64,000 nucleotides of DNA, taken from assembly GCA_008694505.1 (NCBI GenBank), contig VZDJ01007747.1:29802574-29866573 (forward strand), written 5' to 3'. The position numbers were made by a program, and so were the translations under genes. The notes beneath the pieces were generated by a model, which saw nothing but the letters and a program-made list of their open reading frames with translations, searched no databases and had not been told where the DNA came from. The DNA comes from Cyanoderma ruficeps. Lineage: Eukaryota; Chordata; Aves; Passeriformes; Timaliidae. Shown piece by piece: positions 23,401-34,017 of this stretch (position 1 is the stretch's first letter; each line of letters opens with the position of its first letter).

Positions 23401-25594
23401 TATTAGAGGGATAGAAGAAGGAAAAATTGCACAGGCATGCAGACAGACTTATGGAAGAGTGTGCAATAGATATTTCCATCACATTGTAATATAACAATCT
23501 CCATGTCAGTGAGTGAAACATTATGTTTTTTTCAGTCGAGATGTATTATCTCAGCTAAAGTATATTAGGCAGTCTGCTGTGTTATGTTCTGCTCCATCTG
23601 GTCAGTCATTTAGGTTCAATGGCAGTTATCAATGGAATTGTTTCTTATCAAGTGTTTCAGTGCGGTTAAATCCTTGATTTGGTAAAAGAGTCTGAAAAAG
23701 TAATTACTGTGCATATGCAGATTTTCCTGGTTTTGAAGTTTATGGCATCCAACCATAGTGAAAGTAAGCAGAATTAGAATGGGGAAAATGGAAGAAATGC
23801 AGATTTCTGTAGCTTGCACTCTACAATCCCTGGTTCACAGAAGCCCTACCCAAACTCCTCTGTCAGGAAGGTCAGGGCTGTGGACTGGGACACAGTGGAG
23901 ACAGAGATAAAAAGCAGCAGCTGTCTGGAAAGTACCCTTGTGTCCTAAATATATGGCTACCCCTTGAGCACAAGTCCTTCTTTTAGCCATGCTAGCTTCT
24001 CCAAACTGCACTGCTGTCGCAGAGAACAAGGGCAGTTTTTGGACCCTGCATTTTGGAAGCTGTAACATTTAAACATTTAAAATTTAAACATTTGAAGTGT
24101 CTGTCCCAACATGTTTACAGAGGACTTTCAAGGCACTCACCTTGGTTTCTTACATAATCAAGAGGCAGTAGTTGCAACTATCTAAATGAGATCCTTACCT
24201 GATCCCCCTGATTAAGGAGACCTGATACATAATTTGGTAGAGCAACCAAGGACTCCACTGGGCTGACCAGGAACCTATAAAGGACACAGGTAATTCTTGT
24301 GCCATTCCTTAGTGGGTAGGGCTTTCAGGTAGGAATGTTTTATTCTTTTATCTCTGTTTTCTGAAGTTTTAAACTTTCATTTTTAAGGAGCTTAGATTCT
24401 GGATCTGAGCCCTGGAGATTTGTGAGGCCAGGAAAAGAGTCAGCAAAAATAGTTTACTGAACGTGCTTGTAAGAAGGAGTTTCTGTTGGGAGATAGGTAT
24501 TTTAGTGTTGGCTTCCTGCTGCAGGAATTGTTTATTTATTTTGCATTAAATAGTTCCTGAGAGCAAAGTGCTCTCCTGGGAGCAGGAAGACAAGATTTTC
24601 AGCAGCCCTAACTAAGAGTTCTGATGGTCTCTTTATCTCAAATGAATACTCAAGCAAGTAAAGAAGCGACATCAATATAATTTCTGGCTTTATTTGTGTT
24701 TTGGTCTGATCTCAATTGTGTTGTCCATGGTCCAAGAATGACTCGTGCTTTGTGCCTCTGTGGAGACTCATGGAAAAGATGCATTTTGTGCTATATTTGA
24801 ATTGTAACACTATAAACTACCTGTCTCTTCAGGCTAGAATGTTTCTGAGCAGGAATGCAAGTCTATATTTAGGTCCCTAGTGCCTTTTGCATTGCACTGT
24901 TGAGGTGCCATTAGCCTTTAGGCACCTCCAGGTTACGATAGTCATGAATTCTCAGCAGTCAGTGTAGGTCCTTCGGCATTTGGCACCTAAATTCTGCACA
25001 AGTCTCAGGTGCCAAAGTTGATGGTTTAAACTGACATTGCTCCACTGACTGACAGGTTTACGCCAGCTGAGAATGTGGTGGTGGTTCAATTTATGGGACT
25101 ACTGTGTGAGTGTGTAAGGGATGAGCAGTAGTGCCAGTAGTGCCAGGCCAGAGGCAATCGGAGACAGGAAGGCTGAGAACCCAAGCCATGTATAGTTGGT
25201 GCTTCTTTTCCCTGGTTACCTTAAGGTCAGTGGTTTAAAGATCTCCTTTTTCCATTTCCTTTTCTAGCAGCTCACTAAATCGTTCTGCCCTCAGAAAAGT
25301 GTTTATCCTAAAATTCATGAAGTGACTCTTTAAGGGTTTTCTAGTCCTTCCCTCATTCTGCTGAGCATTTGCAGTAAGGAGAGAATGATACGACCATGAC
25401 TCAATTGTTATAAAAGTATGTGATACTTTGTTCCAAGTGTTGAAGGAACATGCAGAAGGGACCCTAGCCTAGGGACTTCAGTCAGTGTTTTTTATTCTGA
25501 ATAAACCAAAAGGCAGTGGTGACTGTGGGATATATTTTACTTCCTGTCATTACCCCCACAATACTTAGTTTAACAAAAGACATCTTCTGGACCC
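20462..25594 (+). other. PPARGC1A: PPARGC1A intron 10, middle part
   Basis: Non-coding sequence between the two LTRs. It holds an ATTC run near 20,664-20,680, an 8-bp perfect inverted repeat at 21,109-21,130, and at 24,840-25,080 a stretch with repeated GGCACCT/AGGTGCC motifs and a CACTGACTGACAGG-like core that recalls old amniote palindromic repeats. No coding frame or RNA gene recognised. Confidence 0.85.
21109..21130. repeat. Small perfect inverted repeat
   Basis: GGAGTCAC and GTGACTCC face each other across a 6-base spacer. It could fold into a short hairpin or bind a dimeric factor, but arms this short arise by chance in intronic DNA. Confidence 0.6.
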
Positions 25595-26162
25595 AGTCCA
25601 GGTTTTCTGCTGACATAGAGTTAATTTTCTTCTTAGTAGCTCATACAGGACAGTGATTTGGATTTAATATTAATGTTGATAAGACATTGATGTTTTAATT
25701 ATTGTCAAGTAGTGCTTACTCCAAATGAAGGACTTTCCAGTTTCCCATACTCTGCCAGGGAGCAGGTGCATAAGATGCTTGGAGGGAGCATGGCCAGGAC
25801 AACTGACCTGAGGTGGCCAAAGGGATATTCTATACCATATGGCACCATGCCCAGTATATAAACCAGAGGGTTGCATGGGGGAGGCAGACCACTGCTCGGG
25901 GATGAGCTGGGTGTTGGTCAGCAGGTGTTGAGCAATTGTAGTGTGCAGCACTTCTTTCTCTTGGGTTTTATTCCTCACTCTCCCCTTTTCATTGCAATTA
26001 CTATCATTATAATTATTACTATTGTTATCTCTTACTTTATTTCATTATTAAGCTGATCTTAATACAGGCATTTCACCTTTTTCTGATTTTCCTCCGCACC
26101 CCACCAGTGAGCAGGGAATGAGCTAGGGGCTGTATGGTACTTAGTTATTGGCTGGGGTGACA
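25595..26162 (+). mobile_element. Old ERV-type solo LTR with TATA box, sense
   Basis: The segment follows the order of a common avian LTR: TAGAGTTAATTTTCTTC near the start, AATGTTGATAA, CATTGATGTTTTAATTATTG, AAGTAGTGCTTACTC, TTTCCCATACTCTGCCAG, CCAAAGGGATATTC, a TATATAAA promoter box at 25,855-25,862, GACCACTGCTCGGGGATGAG, AGCAATTGTAGTGTGCAGCA and a closing GCTGTATGGTACTTAG. Ends are eroded and I found no target duplication, so boundaries are approximate. It lies about 570 nt upstream of exon 11 in the same direction as the gene. It is assigned as a solo LTR because no internal retroviral genes follow it. Confidence 0.8.
25855..25862 (+). promoter_or_regulatory. LTR TATA box
   Basis: TATATAAA in the LTR at the place where the family has its U3 promoter box. 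Whether it is still active is unknown. Confidence 0.6.
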
Positions 26163-26730
26163 ACCTTGAACCGTTTTCCCTCTATTTTAAGATATGGATT
26201 ATGGTGGAACAGGATTGCAGGATGAATCAGCTTTTGGGTCATATGAGCTTATAATGTTGTGCTTGTAATATGTTTTGTCTGTTGTACTCTTATGCAATTA
26301 TTGTGTTACTTATGCTACTCTGCAACTGAGTTTTTCTCAGTATCGTATACATGGCAAGAGAAAGAGAGTTCCTAGTTTGGAAGAGTTTGCAGTCCTGGAG
26401 GGGAAGTGATAGAAAAGGTGAGAGGGAAGAAGTTTCAGTAGGATACAAAGGGAAGCATCTGTCACTGTACAGAACAGGAATAGTAATCGGTGAACCCTTC
26501 CAGGAGCACACCACCTGACAAATGTAGTGTCACTTAAATACCTTGATGCTTTCCAGGAGGGAACTACTTCATGCACTTGCAAGATGCAGTAGGTCTTCCA
26601 CAAAAAGACTGTTTCTATAATTATGCACCCTCTGCACATCTCTATGTGTATTTGCATGCACATATGTACAGATTCATCTCTATTTCGCTTTTGTTAAAAA
26701 AATGCCTTCCCCATTTCTCTTTATCAACAG
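26163..26730 (+). other. PPARGC1A: PPARGC1A intron 10, last part
   Basis: About 570 nt between the LTR and exon 11, ending in the acceptor TTATCAACAG after a T/C-rich tract. Nothing else recognised. Confidence 0.88.
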
Positions 26731-26852
26731 GAAGAACGTCGTGTGATTTATCTGGGTAAAATCAGACCTGACACAACCCGAACAGAACTGAGGGACCGGT
26801 TTGAAGTTTTTGGTGAAATTGAGGAGTGCACAGTAAATTTGCGGGATGATGG
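26731..26852 (+). CDS. PPARGC1A: PPARGC1A exon 11: RRM, first half (RNP2)
   Basis: Exon of 122 nt: 40 codons plus two bases of a Gly codon. It starts EERRVIYLGKIRPDTTRTEL and continues RDRFEVFGEIEECTVNLRDD. VIYLGKI is the RNP2 strand of the RNA-recognition motif (human VIYVGKI). The segment then gives helix 1 and strand 2. In mammals the RRM and SR regions link PGC-1alpha to RNA processing and RNA binding. The acceptor is TTATCAACAG and the donor GTAGGA. Confidence 0.97.
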
Positions 26853-27206
26853 GTAGGAACTTTTGAGATTATTTCTTGTTTGACAGCTGCCATATGTAAA
26901 AAATAATGGCAGTAAGATTGCTGGTATGGGAGTTACCAGTATAAGTCCTGTGACAGATGACATGCTGAGTTCAAAACCTTACTTATTTTCTTTCATCCTT
27001 ATTTATTAATCTTGCTAGTTGAAATTTCCTGTCCCAGAAATAAGTATTTAGCTGCATGACAGGACAATCATGCTGATAAATGGATGCAGTACTACTGGCA
27101 TTTCCACTGCTGGGTCTCCAGCAAGTTCTTGCTTTCAGGAAGGGGTTACACTAATGCGCGTTAACTCTTCCCAGCTCTTGTTCACAACTGTATTTTTCAA
27201 TGGCAG
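26853..27206 (+). other. PPARGC1A: PPARGC1A intron 11
   Basis: A 354-nt intron, donor GTAGGA, acceptor TTCAATGGCAG. A frame in phase with exon 12 is open from an ATG at 27,070 through the acceptor, but this is chance read-through. Confidence 0.92.
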
Positions 27207-27358
27207 AGACAGCTATGGTTTCATCACCTACCGCTATACTTGTGACGCCTTTGCTGCTCTTGAAAATGGATACACTTTACGCAGGTCAAATGAACCTGAT
27301 TTTGAGCTGTACTTCTGTGGACGCAAGCAGATTTGCAAGTCTAACTATGCAGACCTAG
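27207..27358 (+). CDS. PPARGC1A: PPARGC1A exon 12: RRM, second half (RNP1)
   Basis: Exon of 152 nt, completing Gly and ending one base into an Asp codon, with 50 codons between. It begins DSYGFITYRYTCDAFAALEN, where SYGFITY is the RNP1 strand, then GYTLRRSNEPDFELYFCGRK, then QICKSNYADL. Human has QFFKSNYADL, so two adjacent Phe are Ile-Cys here (codons 27,331-27,336). The human RSNETDF reads RSNEPDF. Apart from these the RRM is practically identical. Acceptor CAATGGCAG, donor GTAGGT. Confidence 0.97.
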
Positions 27359-30201
27359 GTAGGTATTTTGCTCTATGTGAATTAAAGTACGTAACTAGAA
27401 TCTTGTAACTTACGAGAATTTAGGGTTTGCTGCCTCTTTTTTACTGCTGATCCCATTTAAATGATTGGAGGCATGGTGAAGAAAGTGTTTTTAATTTGCT
27501 TTAAGAAGTTTAAAAGTCTACTAATCTGAGCTGGCTTCTTTCACATATTTCAAACTGTGAATTCTTTTAAAGCCCATTTCCATCATTATCAAAAATGGGT
27601 GCCCAGTATTCAATAATACATTTCTAAGTTGAAAAGATAGCACCACAGAAACCTCCCACATGCTTTACTATTTATTGCTGTAACTGTTTGATTCCAATAC
27701 CTTACTTATGCATATGAGTGGTAAACAGAGAACAAAGTAGATGCCTCAACCCAAATACTTCATTATGATTCTTACTTCGCCATGAGTTCTGTTGTAGATG
27801 GGCAGAATTTGCCAGGGGCACTCACTGAATGCAATTTATAGACGCTCAAGTTTGAAAGCTAGAAAAGCTTGTAGCCAAATATGACCCTTAGTGTGGCAAA
27901 AGCCACTGATCTCAACTGGTGATTCTAAAATTGTGTGTAAGCGTCTGTGTATGAAGGTGTCTCCTTGCAGGGCCTTCCAGTGTTGATGTAAGAGGCTGTG
28001 GAGAGTTTAGCAAATCTCTTGGTGGTTGAAGTTACAGTGATGTGGGACTTTATGCATACCAGTCTCCAGCCCCCAGTGTGCTGTGATAACTCCAGTCCCA
28101 AGTGCGCATGCTGGCTGTGACAACACACCTGGGTCTGTCTGAGTCTTGCCTGGGCAAAAATGTATGGTTCTATTCTATGCTCTGAGTCAGGATGTGGTGC
28201 TTCCCCTTGCAAGGGTTTTTGGAGATGTTCAAAGTCTTACAGCAGGAATCCTGATGTTAAGTATATGCGTAAAGAGACTATGCAGACTACTGAAACAGCC
28301 TCTGTAATATTACAATATATGATAAACTCACCTCTTATTTAATTACCTTTTAAAATGTAAAGTATTCATTAAATGTTAAACCTTTCCTAGTACCTGTATA
28401 AATAGACTAAAGGCATGGAAAATACTCTTTTCTGAATAACATAGAAAGGCACATTTTGCTGTTGGATCTATATTAATCAGATATTGTGGATTTTTTTATG
28501 AATAAATGACCACAGTCATTAAAATCTCTCATAACCCTGTAACACACTGCTAATGAAATCTTGTATGTGCTGCCCTCGGCTTTGTACGATGCAGGAAGTG
28601 AATACAGATATATTTTTTCTAACCAATTGATATCTTTTCAAAATAAATTATAAAGATGATATGCATTGTTCACAATGAATATGCTATAATTCACTTCAAT
28701 GGCTAAACAGATAATGTAAAGCTAAGAAAAGGCAATTGACTGCTGAAGGGTTGATGTAGAAAATATAAAAGGTAGCAAGGCATTTGTTGAAATGTAGGCT
28801 GATAAAAACCAGATTGAAGTCTTGCCTGGATTTGACTTATCTTCAGTGGAAGCCAAGGTCATCTCTGTATCTCAGAAAATCTGGGGTTTAAAATAAGTTG
28901 TCTGAAGGGAACCCTCTTGAACATTATTCATCACTGGGAGTATTCCCTGTCAGCCCTCTCCATTGTGAGTGGGATTCCCAGAGTATCTGTGAGCAGACTG
29001 TTTTCACTTCGTCCTAACTGACAGCTTGAGCTTCTGTACTTCAGACTGTATTCCCTGTATTTTGCAGAATATCTGATGGAGCAACATAAGGAAATGGCAG
29101 GATGAACTTTAAAATTCATGAGCTGGTACCAGGACAGAGAGAATTAATCAGCTTTGAGTTGAGTACAGAAGAAAGAAAACACTTGAAAATAGTAGTCAGA
29201 AGTTTAACACCTCTCCTCTGTGAGAAGATATTGTCTTAACAGAACTTGTAATGAACATTTAATGCACAGTGTGTCTTATAGTGGTAGACGGGGAGTTCTG
29301 ATTAATTCAACACAAGAAATGGCAAGAAAAGGGCACTCTCATAAAGGAGCTGTGATACAGGAACTGGTGGGAGTCAGTGTGAAGCAGGGTTGACTCCAAA
29401 AGGAAATTCATTGCCTGCAGCCATGTCAATAATTGTACTGGAGCTGTGTGGCCACAAACATATAACCCCTCCTCTGTGGTGGGAACAGACTGACGTCCTG
29501 TCTGAGCAACTGACAAAAGCTGGAACAGGTATCCCAGGCTGAAAGAGTGGTCTGTTGTTGCTGCTGTGGCTTATCACATGTGATGCAGAAAGCTGAGGAG
29601 CCCACCTGAGACTGCTCATGCAGCCATGCAGAGGCCCTGCCCAGAATTGCTCACACTCTAAACACACAAACCCAAAAAGATTAATTGAAACAAAACTAGA
29701 GATTCTGGCAGGTGTAGAGACTTCCATAAGACCCCCAAGGCAAGGCAGTGAGAATCAGCTGTTTCCCAGTGTGCTGCTCACAAGCTCTGCCCTGGCTTTC
29801 TTCAGAACCTTTCTCAGGGGAATCAAGTCTTGGATGTGTTATGAAACACCAGTTGCAAGACAAAGGTGGAGTTTTTGGTTAAGGCAACTGTCAAGATTAT
29901 CTGGACTACTTTGAGACCTATACACGAGTGTCTTGGTGCTCAAATCCTTGAGGAAACTGTTTTGAGTTAACCTGCTCTAAATGTTTATGCAATTAATGTT
30001 TCTTCCCTGCTGCTGATGATGTGTACCACTTTTGTTAAGTGCTGTTTCTTACCAGGAATGCTTCTGTGATGGTCATTTCTATGCTTTTTTCATCCCATAA
30101 AGTATTGTGGTTGTAAATGGATTGTGCCTTGTTTGTGCCGATATACAGAGAAAATAAGTCGTTCATGCCTCTTACCTAAACTTGCATCCTTTGGGTTTCA
30201 G
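27359..30201 (+). other. PPARGC1A: PPARGC1A intron 12
   Basis: Intron of 2,843 nt, donor GTAGGT, acceptor TTGGGTTTCAG. Open frames up to 117 codons lie on the antisense strand (29,374-29,727) but match nothing I know. No repeat family was identified. Confidence 0.88.
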
Positions 30202-30305
30202 ATTCAAACTCAGATGATTTTGATCCTGCTTCCACTAAAAGCAAGTATGACTCCATGGATTTTGATAGTTTACTTAAAGAGGCACAGCGAAGCCTGCGTA
30301 GGTAA
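30202..30305 (+). CDS. PPARGC1A: PPARGC1A exon 13: C-terminus and stop
   Basis: Terminal coding part of 104 nt, completing Asp and giving SNSDDFDPASTKSKYDSMDF and then DSLLKEAQRSLRR with TAA at 30,303-30,305. It matches the human C-terminus except Met for Leu in YDSLDF. In mammals the end of the protein binds the cap-binding complex through CBP80 and interacts with Mediator and RNA processing factors. The joined exons 4-13 encode 653 residues, within three of the human count from residue 143, so the open frame is intact. Confidence 0.98.
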
Positions 30306-30631
30306 CAAGCATGTCATCCGAGGAAAACGGAGGGATGGCGAATACCTCACGGACATCACGTCCTTCAATAATGGACAACTAAAAGGTCGTACTTAGGAGT
30401 TTTTCCTACTTTACACTCTGTTCAAAACCATGGTTTACATGAACACAGCTGCTCGAGGAGTGGAGGGGCAGGGTGCTGTCCAGTAAGCACACACACGTCC
30501 ATAGGTGTCAGCTGCGCTTTTGCAGGTGAGCGGTGGCAGGGGAGCCGGGCGTTCCTGGCGAGTTCAATGCAAATCACAAGACATGGCAGCAGTTCCACAG
30601 AGATACACGTACAACAATGAACTGCAAAATC

Positions 30632-30639
30632 TGTACATA
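30632..30639 (+). promoter_or_regulatory. Pumilio-type motif TGTACATA
   Basis: Exact match to the TGTANATA consensus bound by PUM proteins, 327 nt after the stop codon. Binding is inferred. Confidence 0.45.
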
Positions 30640-31194
30640 TTACATTTTAACAAAAAAGAACAAAAACAAACAGAAAAAAAACCCCAGAGTGAGAACTATG
30701 GCTGCTGATGTCTGGGGATCAGACACTGCATTTTTTTTTTTTTAAAGAAGCTTCTTCTCACAACACGGTGATAATACGACAATCCAGAAGAAATCACAGG
30801 TCCCAGAAGCCTGCAATCTGTCTTAGCTTTCTTTTAAGATTGTTCGTTTTTTGGTTGGTTTGTTTTGGGGGTTTTTTTGTGGGTTTTTTTTTTTTTTTCT
30901 TCAGAAAAGAAAATTAAAAGGCTCAAGCTTCCCTAACATTTTGAAGTTTCATCTTTTAATTCTGACACCCATGTAAATGTCTACAACATTGATCTTCCAC
31001 AGCAGAATTTTCAAAGCCTTGTTAATGGTCAAATGTGCAGCTTGTTCAGCGATTTATTCTAATGAGCGGACGTGGTGTTACATTATTAATGAGAGTTGGA
31101 TATAACTATCTGGGTGTGTGCACAGATAGTTTATTTGCTACATTCTCTAAAGTAGTTGAGTATTTACAAATGTTAAATGGAGTATTTTTATTTA

Positions 31195-31202
31195 TGTACA
31201 TA
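31195..31202 (+). promoter_or_regulatory. Pumilio-type motif TGTACATA
   Basis: Second exact TGTANATA match, in a conserved AU-rich block next to ATTTTTATTTATG. Binding is inferred. Confidence 0.5.
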
Positions 31203-32027
31203 CTGTATGACGATGGGTTTTTTTTTGTTACAGCTATGCACTGTAAATGCAGCCTTCTTTTCAAAAACTGCTGAATTTTTCTTAATCAAGAATACTCAAA
31301 TGTAATTATATGAGGTGAAACAATTATTGTACACTAACATATGTAGAAAGCTGAACTTAGGCTTATATATATTTGATTGTAAAAAAAAAGAGAAAAGCGT
31401 GTGGGTGAGGGTGCGAGTGTGCATATGTGTGTGTGTGTGTCTGAGTGCAAAAATGCATTATACACATTCATCCCTTCTTTGGTGAACTTATATAAGAATT
31501 TTGTCAAGAATTATCCTAGCCCAAAAGATATTAACCACCTTCTGCAGTATTTTTCCACATTTTTCTCATTGCTTGATTTTCTTTTGCAGTTTTATACACT
31601 GAATTTGTTAGGGGAATGAAATTTTCTCATCTAAATTTTTCTAGAAAATATCATAATTTTATGTAAAGTCTCTCAAATGGGAAATCATTAAGAAATGTTT
31701 TTATTTTATGTATCAACAGTAGTTTTGGAACTAGAGGTCGAAAATCTTTTTAAAATGCTATTTTGTTTTAATTTTTGTGATTTTAGTTTGATAAAAATAT
31801 GCTGAGGTACTAAGTACAGTATGATTTTTACAGTAATTTTGTGTCTAAACACTGTTCTTGAAGCCAGTAATATTTTCATTGGCAGAGTTTAGTGTTGGTA
31901 TTTATCTATATTTTTTACAGTTATGCATCCTGTATAAATACCAATCCTTCATTCCTTTGTTTACTAAAGAGACATATTTATCAGTTCTAATTATCCTATT
32001 TATTATAAATTATGAGATGACTAAACG

Positions 32028-32033
32028 AATAAA
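32028..32033 (+). promoter_or_regulatory. PPARGC1A: Possible internal AATAAA
   Basis: AATAAA in a conserved block. Human has a similar hexamer here as I recall. Use as a poly(A) signal is uncertain. Confidence 0.35.
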
Positions 32034-32802
32034 AAGGCCAGTGGAAATTTTATACCTAGGATGCATGATGGTTGTCAGTTTGGAGTAAGCAAGTGCTTTG
32101 TTTGGAAATTCCGCTTTTGCAGAAGCAGTGGGTTGGTTTTGGGTTTTTTCGTTTTTTTTACTATGCACTAGCATGGCCTCAGATGTGCCCATGACATTGT
32201 TGCTGATGACATTGCTTCTGTTAAATTAAATAGAAATTTCAGGAAGGAGAAAAACCACGAGAGTATAAACTACTGCTATTCTGAGCATCAGAATTTCATC
32301 TGAACTCGGAATCTCTACTGAATCAGCAAAGTTTGGAATTTGCTTGTGAATGTATAGATTTGTTATTCTATTACTCTTTGGCATTCATGACTCCTCTTAA
32401 ACGTATGGCACACCTAAGTATTTAATCTGCCTTCCCACTCCAAATCTTAGAAAACTGATTCTACCCCCATACCAGTGCAGTTGATTTTGATGGCTGCATT
32501 CATTTTATCACCAGCATATTGTGTTCTGAGAGATTCCACTGTCTGTCCTGTCGGATGCTTGCTTGATTTCTTGGCTTCTTATTTCTCAGTAGATAGATAG
32601 CAATAAAACAAAAAAAAGAAAAGAACTTTTCTGGAGGTTCTGTGTTACAAATGTAACATCCTTTACTCTGCATAATTCTTGTTGTTGCTCTGTAGGTTAA
32701 AAATGCAGGTATTTTAACTTTGTGTGAATGCCAAACTAAAAGTTTACAATTTTCCTTTCTGGATTTTGAGTATCTTCTGTTGTAAAGAAAAATATTAAAA
32801 GC

Positions 32803-32808
32803 AATAAA
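32803..32808 (+). promoter_or_regulatory. PPARGC1A: Proximal polyadenylation signal
   Basis: AATAAA followed by TTATTTTTAAG, in a block I recall as conserved in human. It would give a 3' UTR of about 2.5 kb. Confidence 0.5.
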
Positions 32809-33115
32809 TTATTTTTAAGAAATCAATATTTAGTATATCATATTATGTGTTCAAGGACCAGATGCATTACCTATTTTGCCTTTACGTTTCTGTGATTAAA
32901 TTTTAAAATGTTCTCTTTTGCCCTAGATTGCTGACATGAATAAATTGGTGTGGGGCTTGTGTGGGGGCATTATTTTTTTTTCACTGAGCAGGCATAATGA
33001 CATGAGTCAATTTTTTTTTTTTTTTCACTGGCCTGGCAAACATTCTCATCTTGAAGATGGCTTTCCTCTGTGGATTTACAAATTACATATAAAATTAATA
33101 GAGCTAGGATTGCTG

Positions 33116-33121
33116 AATAAA
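33116..33121 (+). promoter_or_regulatory. PPARGC1A: Possible polyadenylation signal
   Basis: AATAAA followed by GCTGTTTGG. I do not recall a human counterpart, so it may be lineage-specific or unused. Confidence 0.35.
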
Positions 33122-34011
33122 GCTGTTTGGATCTTTTATAGACACTGTAGTAGGAAATCCATCAAAATATAAACTCGGTGTTTACTTTTCTTTTTTTCTT
33201 CCCCAAGAACATTTCAAATTAGCATGTACCACATTGTCACCAGAAGCAAATTGCAGCATAGCTCTGTGTGTCTTTTATATGAAGATTGTACTGTTGTTTT
33301 CATGCTGTGGTAAGTACCACATCCGCAATACAGGTAACAGAACCGGTACTTAGGAACTGTGGTCTTTCCTAGAGCTGTAACTGAGTGATTCCTACAGAAT
33401 GGAAAACTATCTAAATATTAATCCAAACAGAGGGAACCTAAAGTTGAAGAAAAATATCTGTGCTAAACTACTCTGAAAAGCAATTGGGCTGCTGTCACCA
33501 AGAGCAGCACTGAGAGGAAGGTTGGTGCCTCTGGGGTAATAATACTTGGGTCAGGTGAAAAAAAAACCCAACAAACACAAAACAACCACACCTCCTTCTC
33601 ATCCCTTTAGATGTAAGCCTACAGTAGGTAATGATTATGTGTCCTTTTTAATGGCTGTAATGAGAACTTCAATCACTGTAGTATAAGATCTGATCTATAA
33701 ATTACCTAGAATAGCCATGTAATATAATGTGATGATTCTAAATTTGTACCTGACATGTGTGACAGACATTTTTAATAATGTTAAACACTGACCTAATGGA
33801 GCTACTGTAAGATTTGTACAGTAGGTGAACATGTAAAGTTGTAGGTTGGACTATGCTGAACAGGGGAAGTGAGATAGTAGTTAAGCCCAAGCTGGGCTAT
33901 TTTCCACCTGCCGATTCTACATGTACTTTTGTGGTTTTAATTCATTGTATGAAAATTCCTGTGATTTTTTTCTTTTTTTTAATGTGCAGTACACATCAGC
34001 CTCACTGAGAA

Positions 34012-34017
34012 AATAAA
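34012..34017 (+). promoter_or_regulatory. PPARGC1A: Distal polyadenylation signal
   Basis: AATAAA preceded by CAGCCTCACTGAG and followed by GGGAAACGAATGTTTCAAAT, the same arrangement as the end of the human mRNA (from memory). Cleavage is expected near 34,030-34,040. Confidence 0.8.

Noticed and set aside
27070..27408. 112-codon frame covering exon 12
   Set aside because: Read-through of introns 11 and 12 around the real exon 12.
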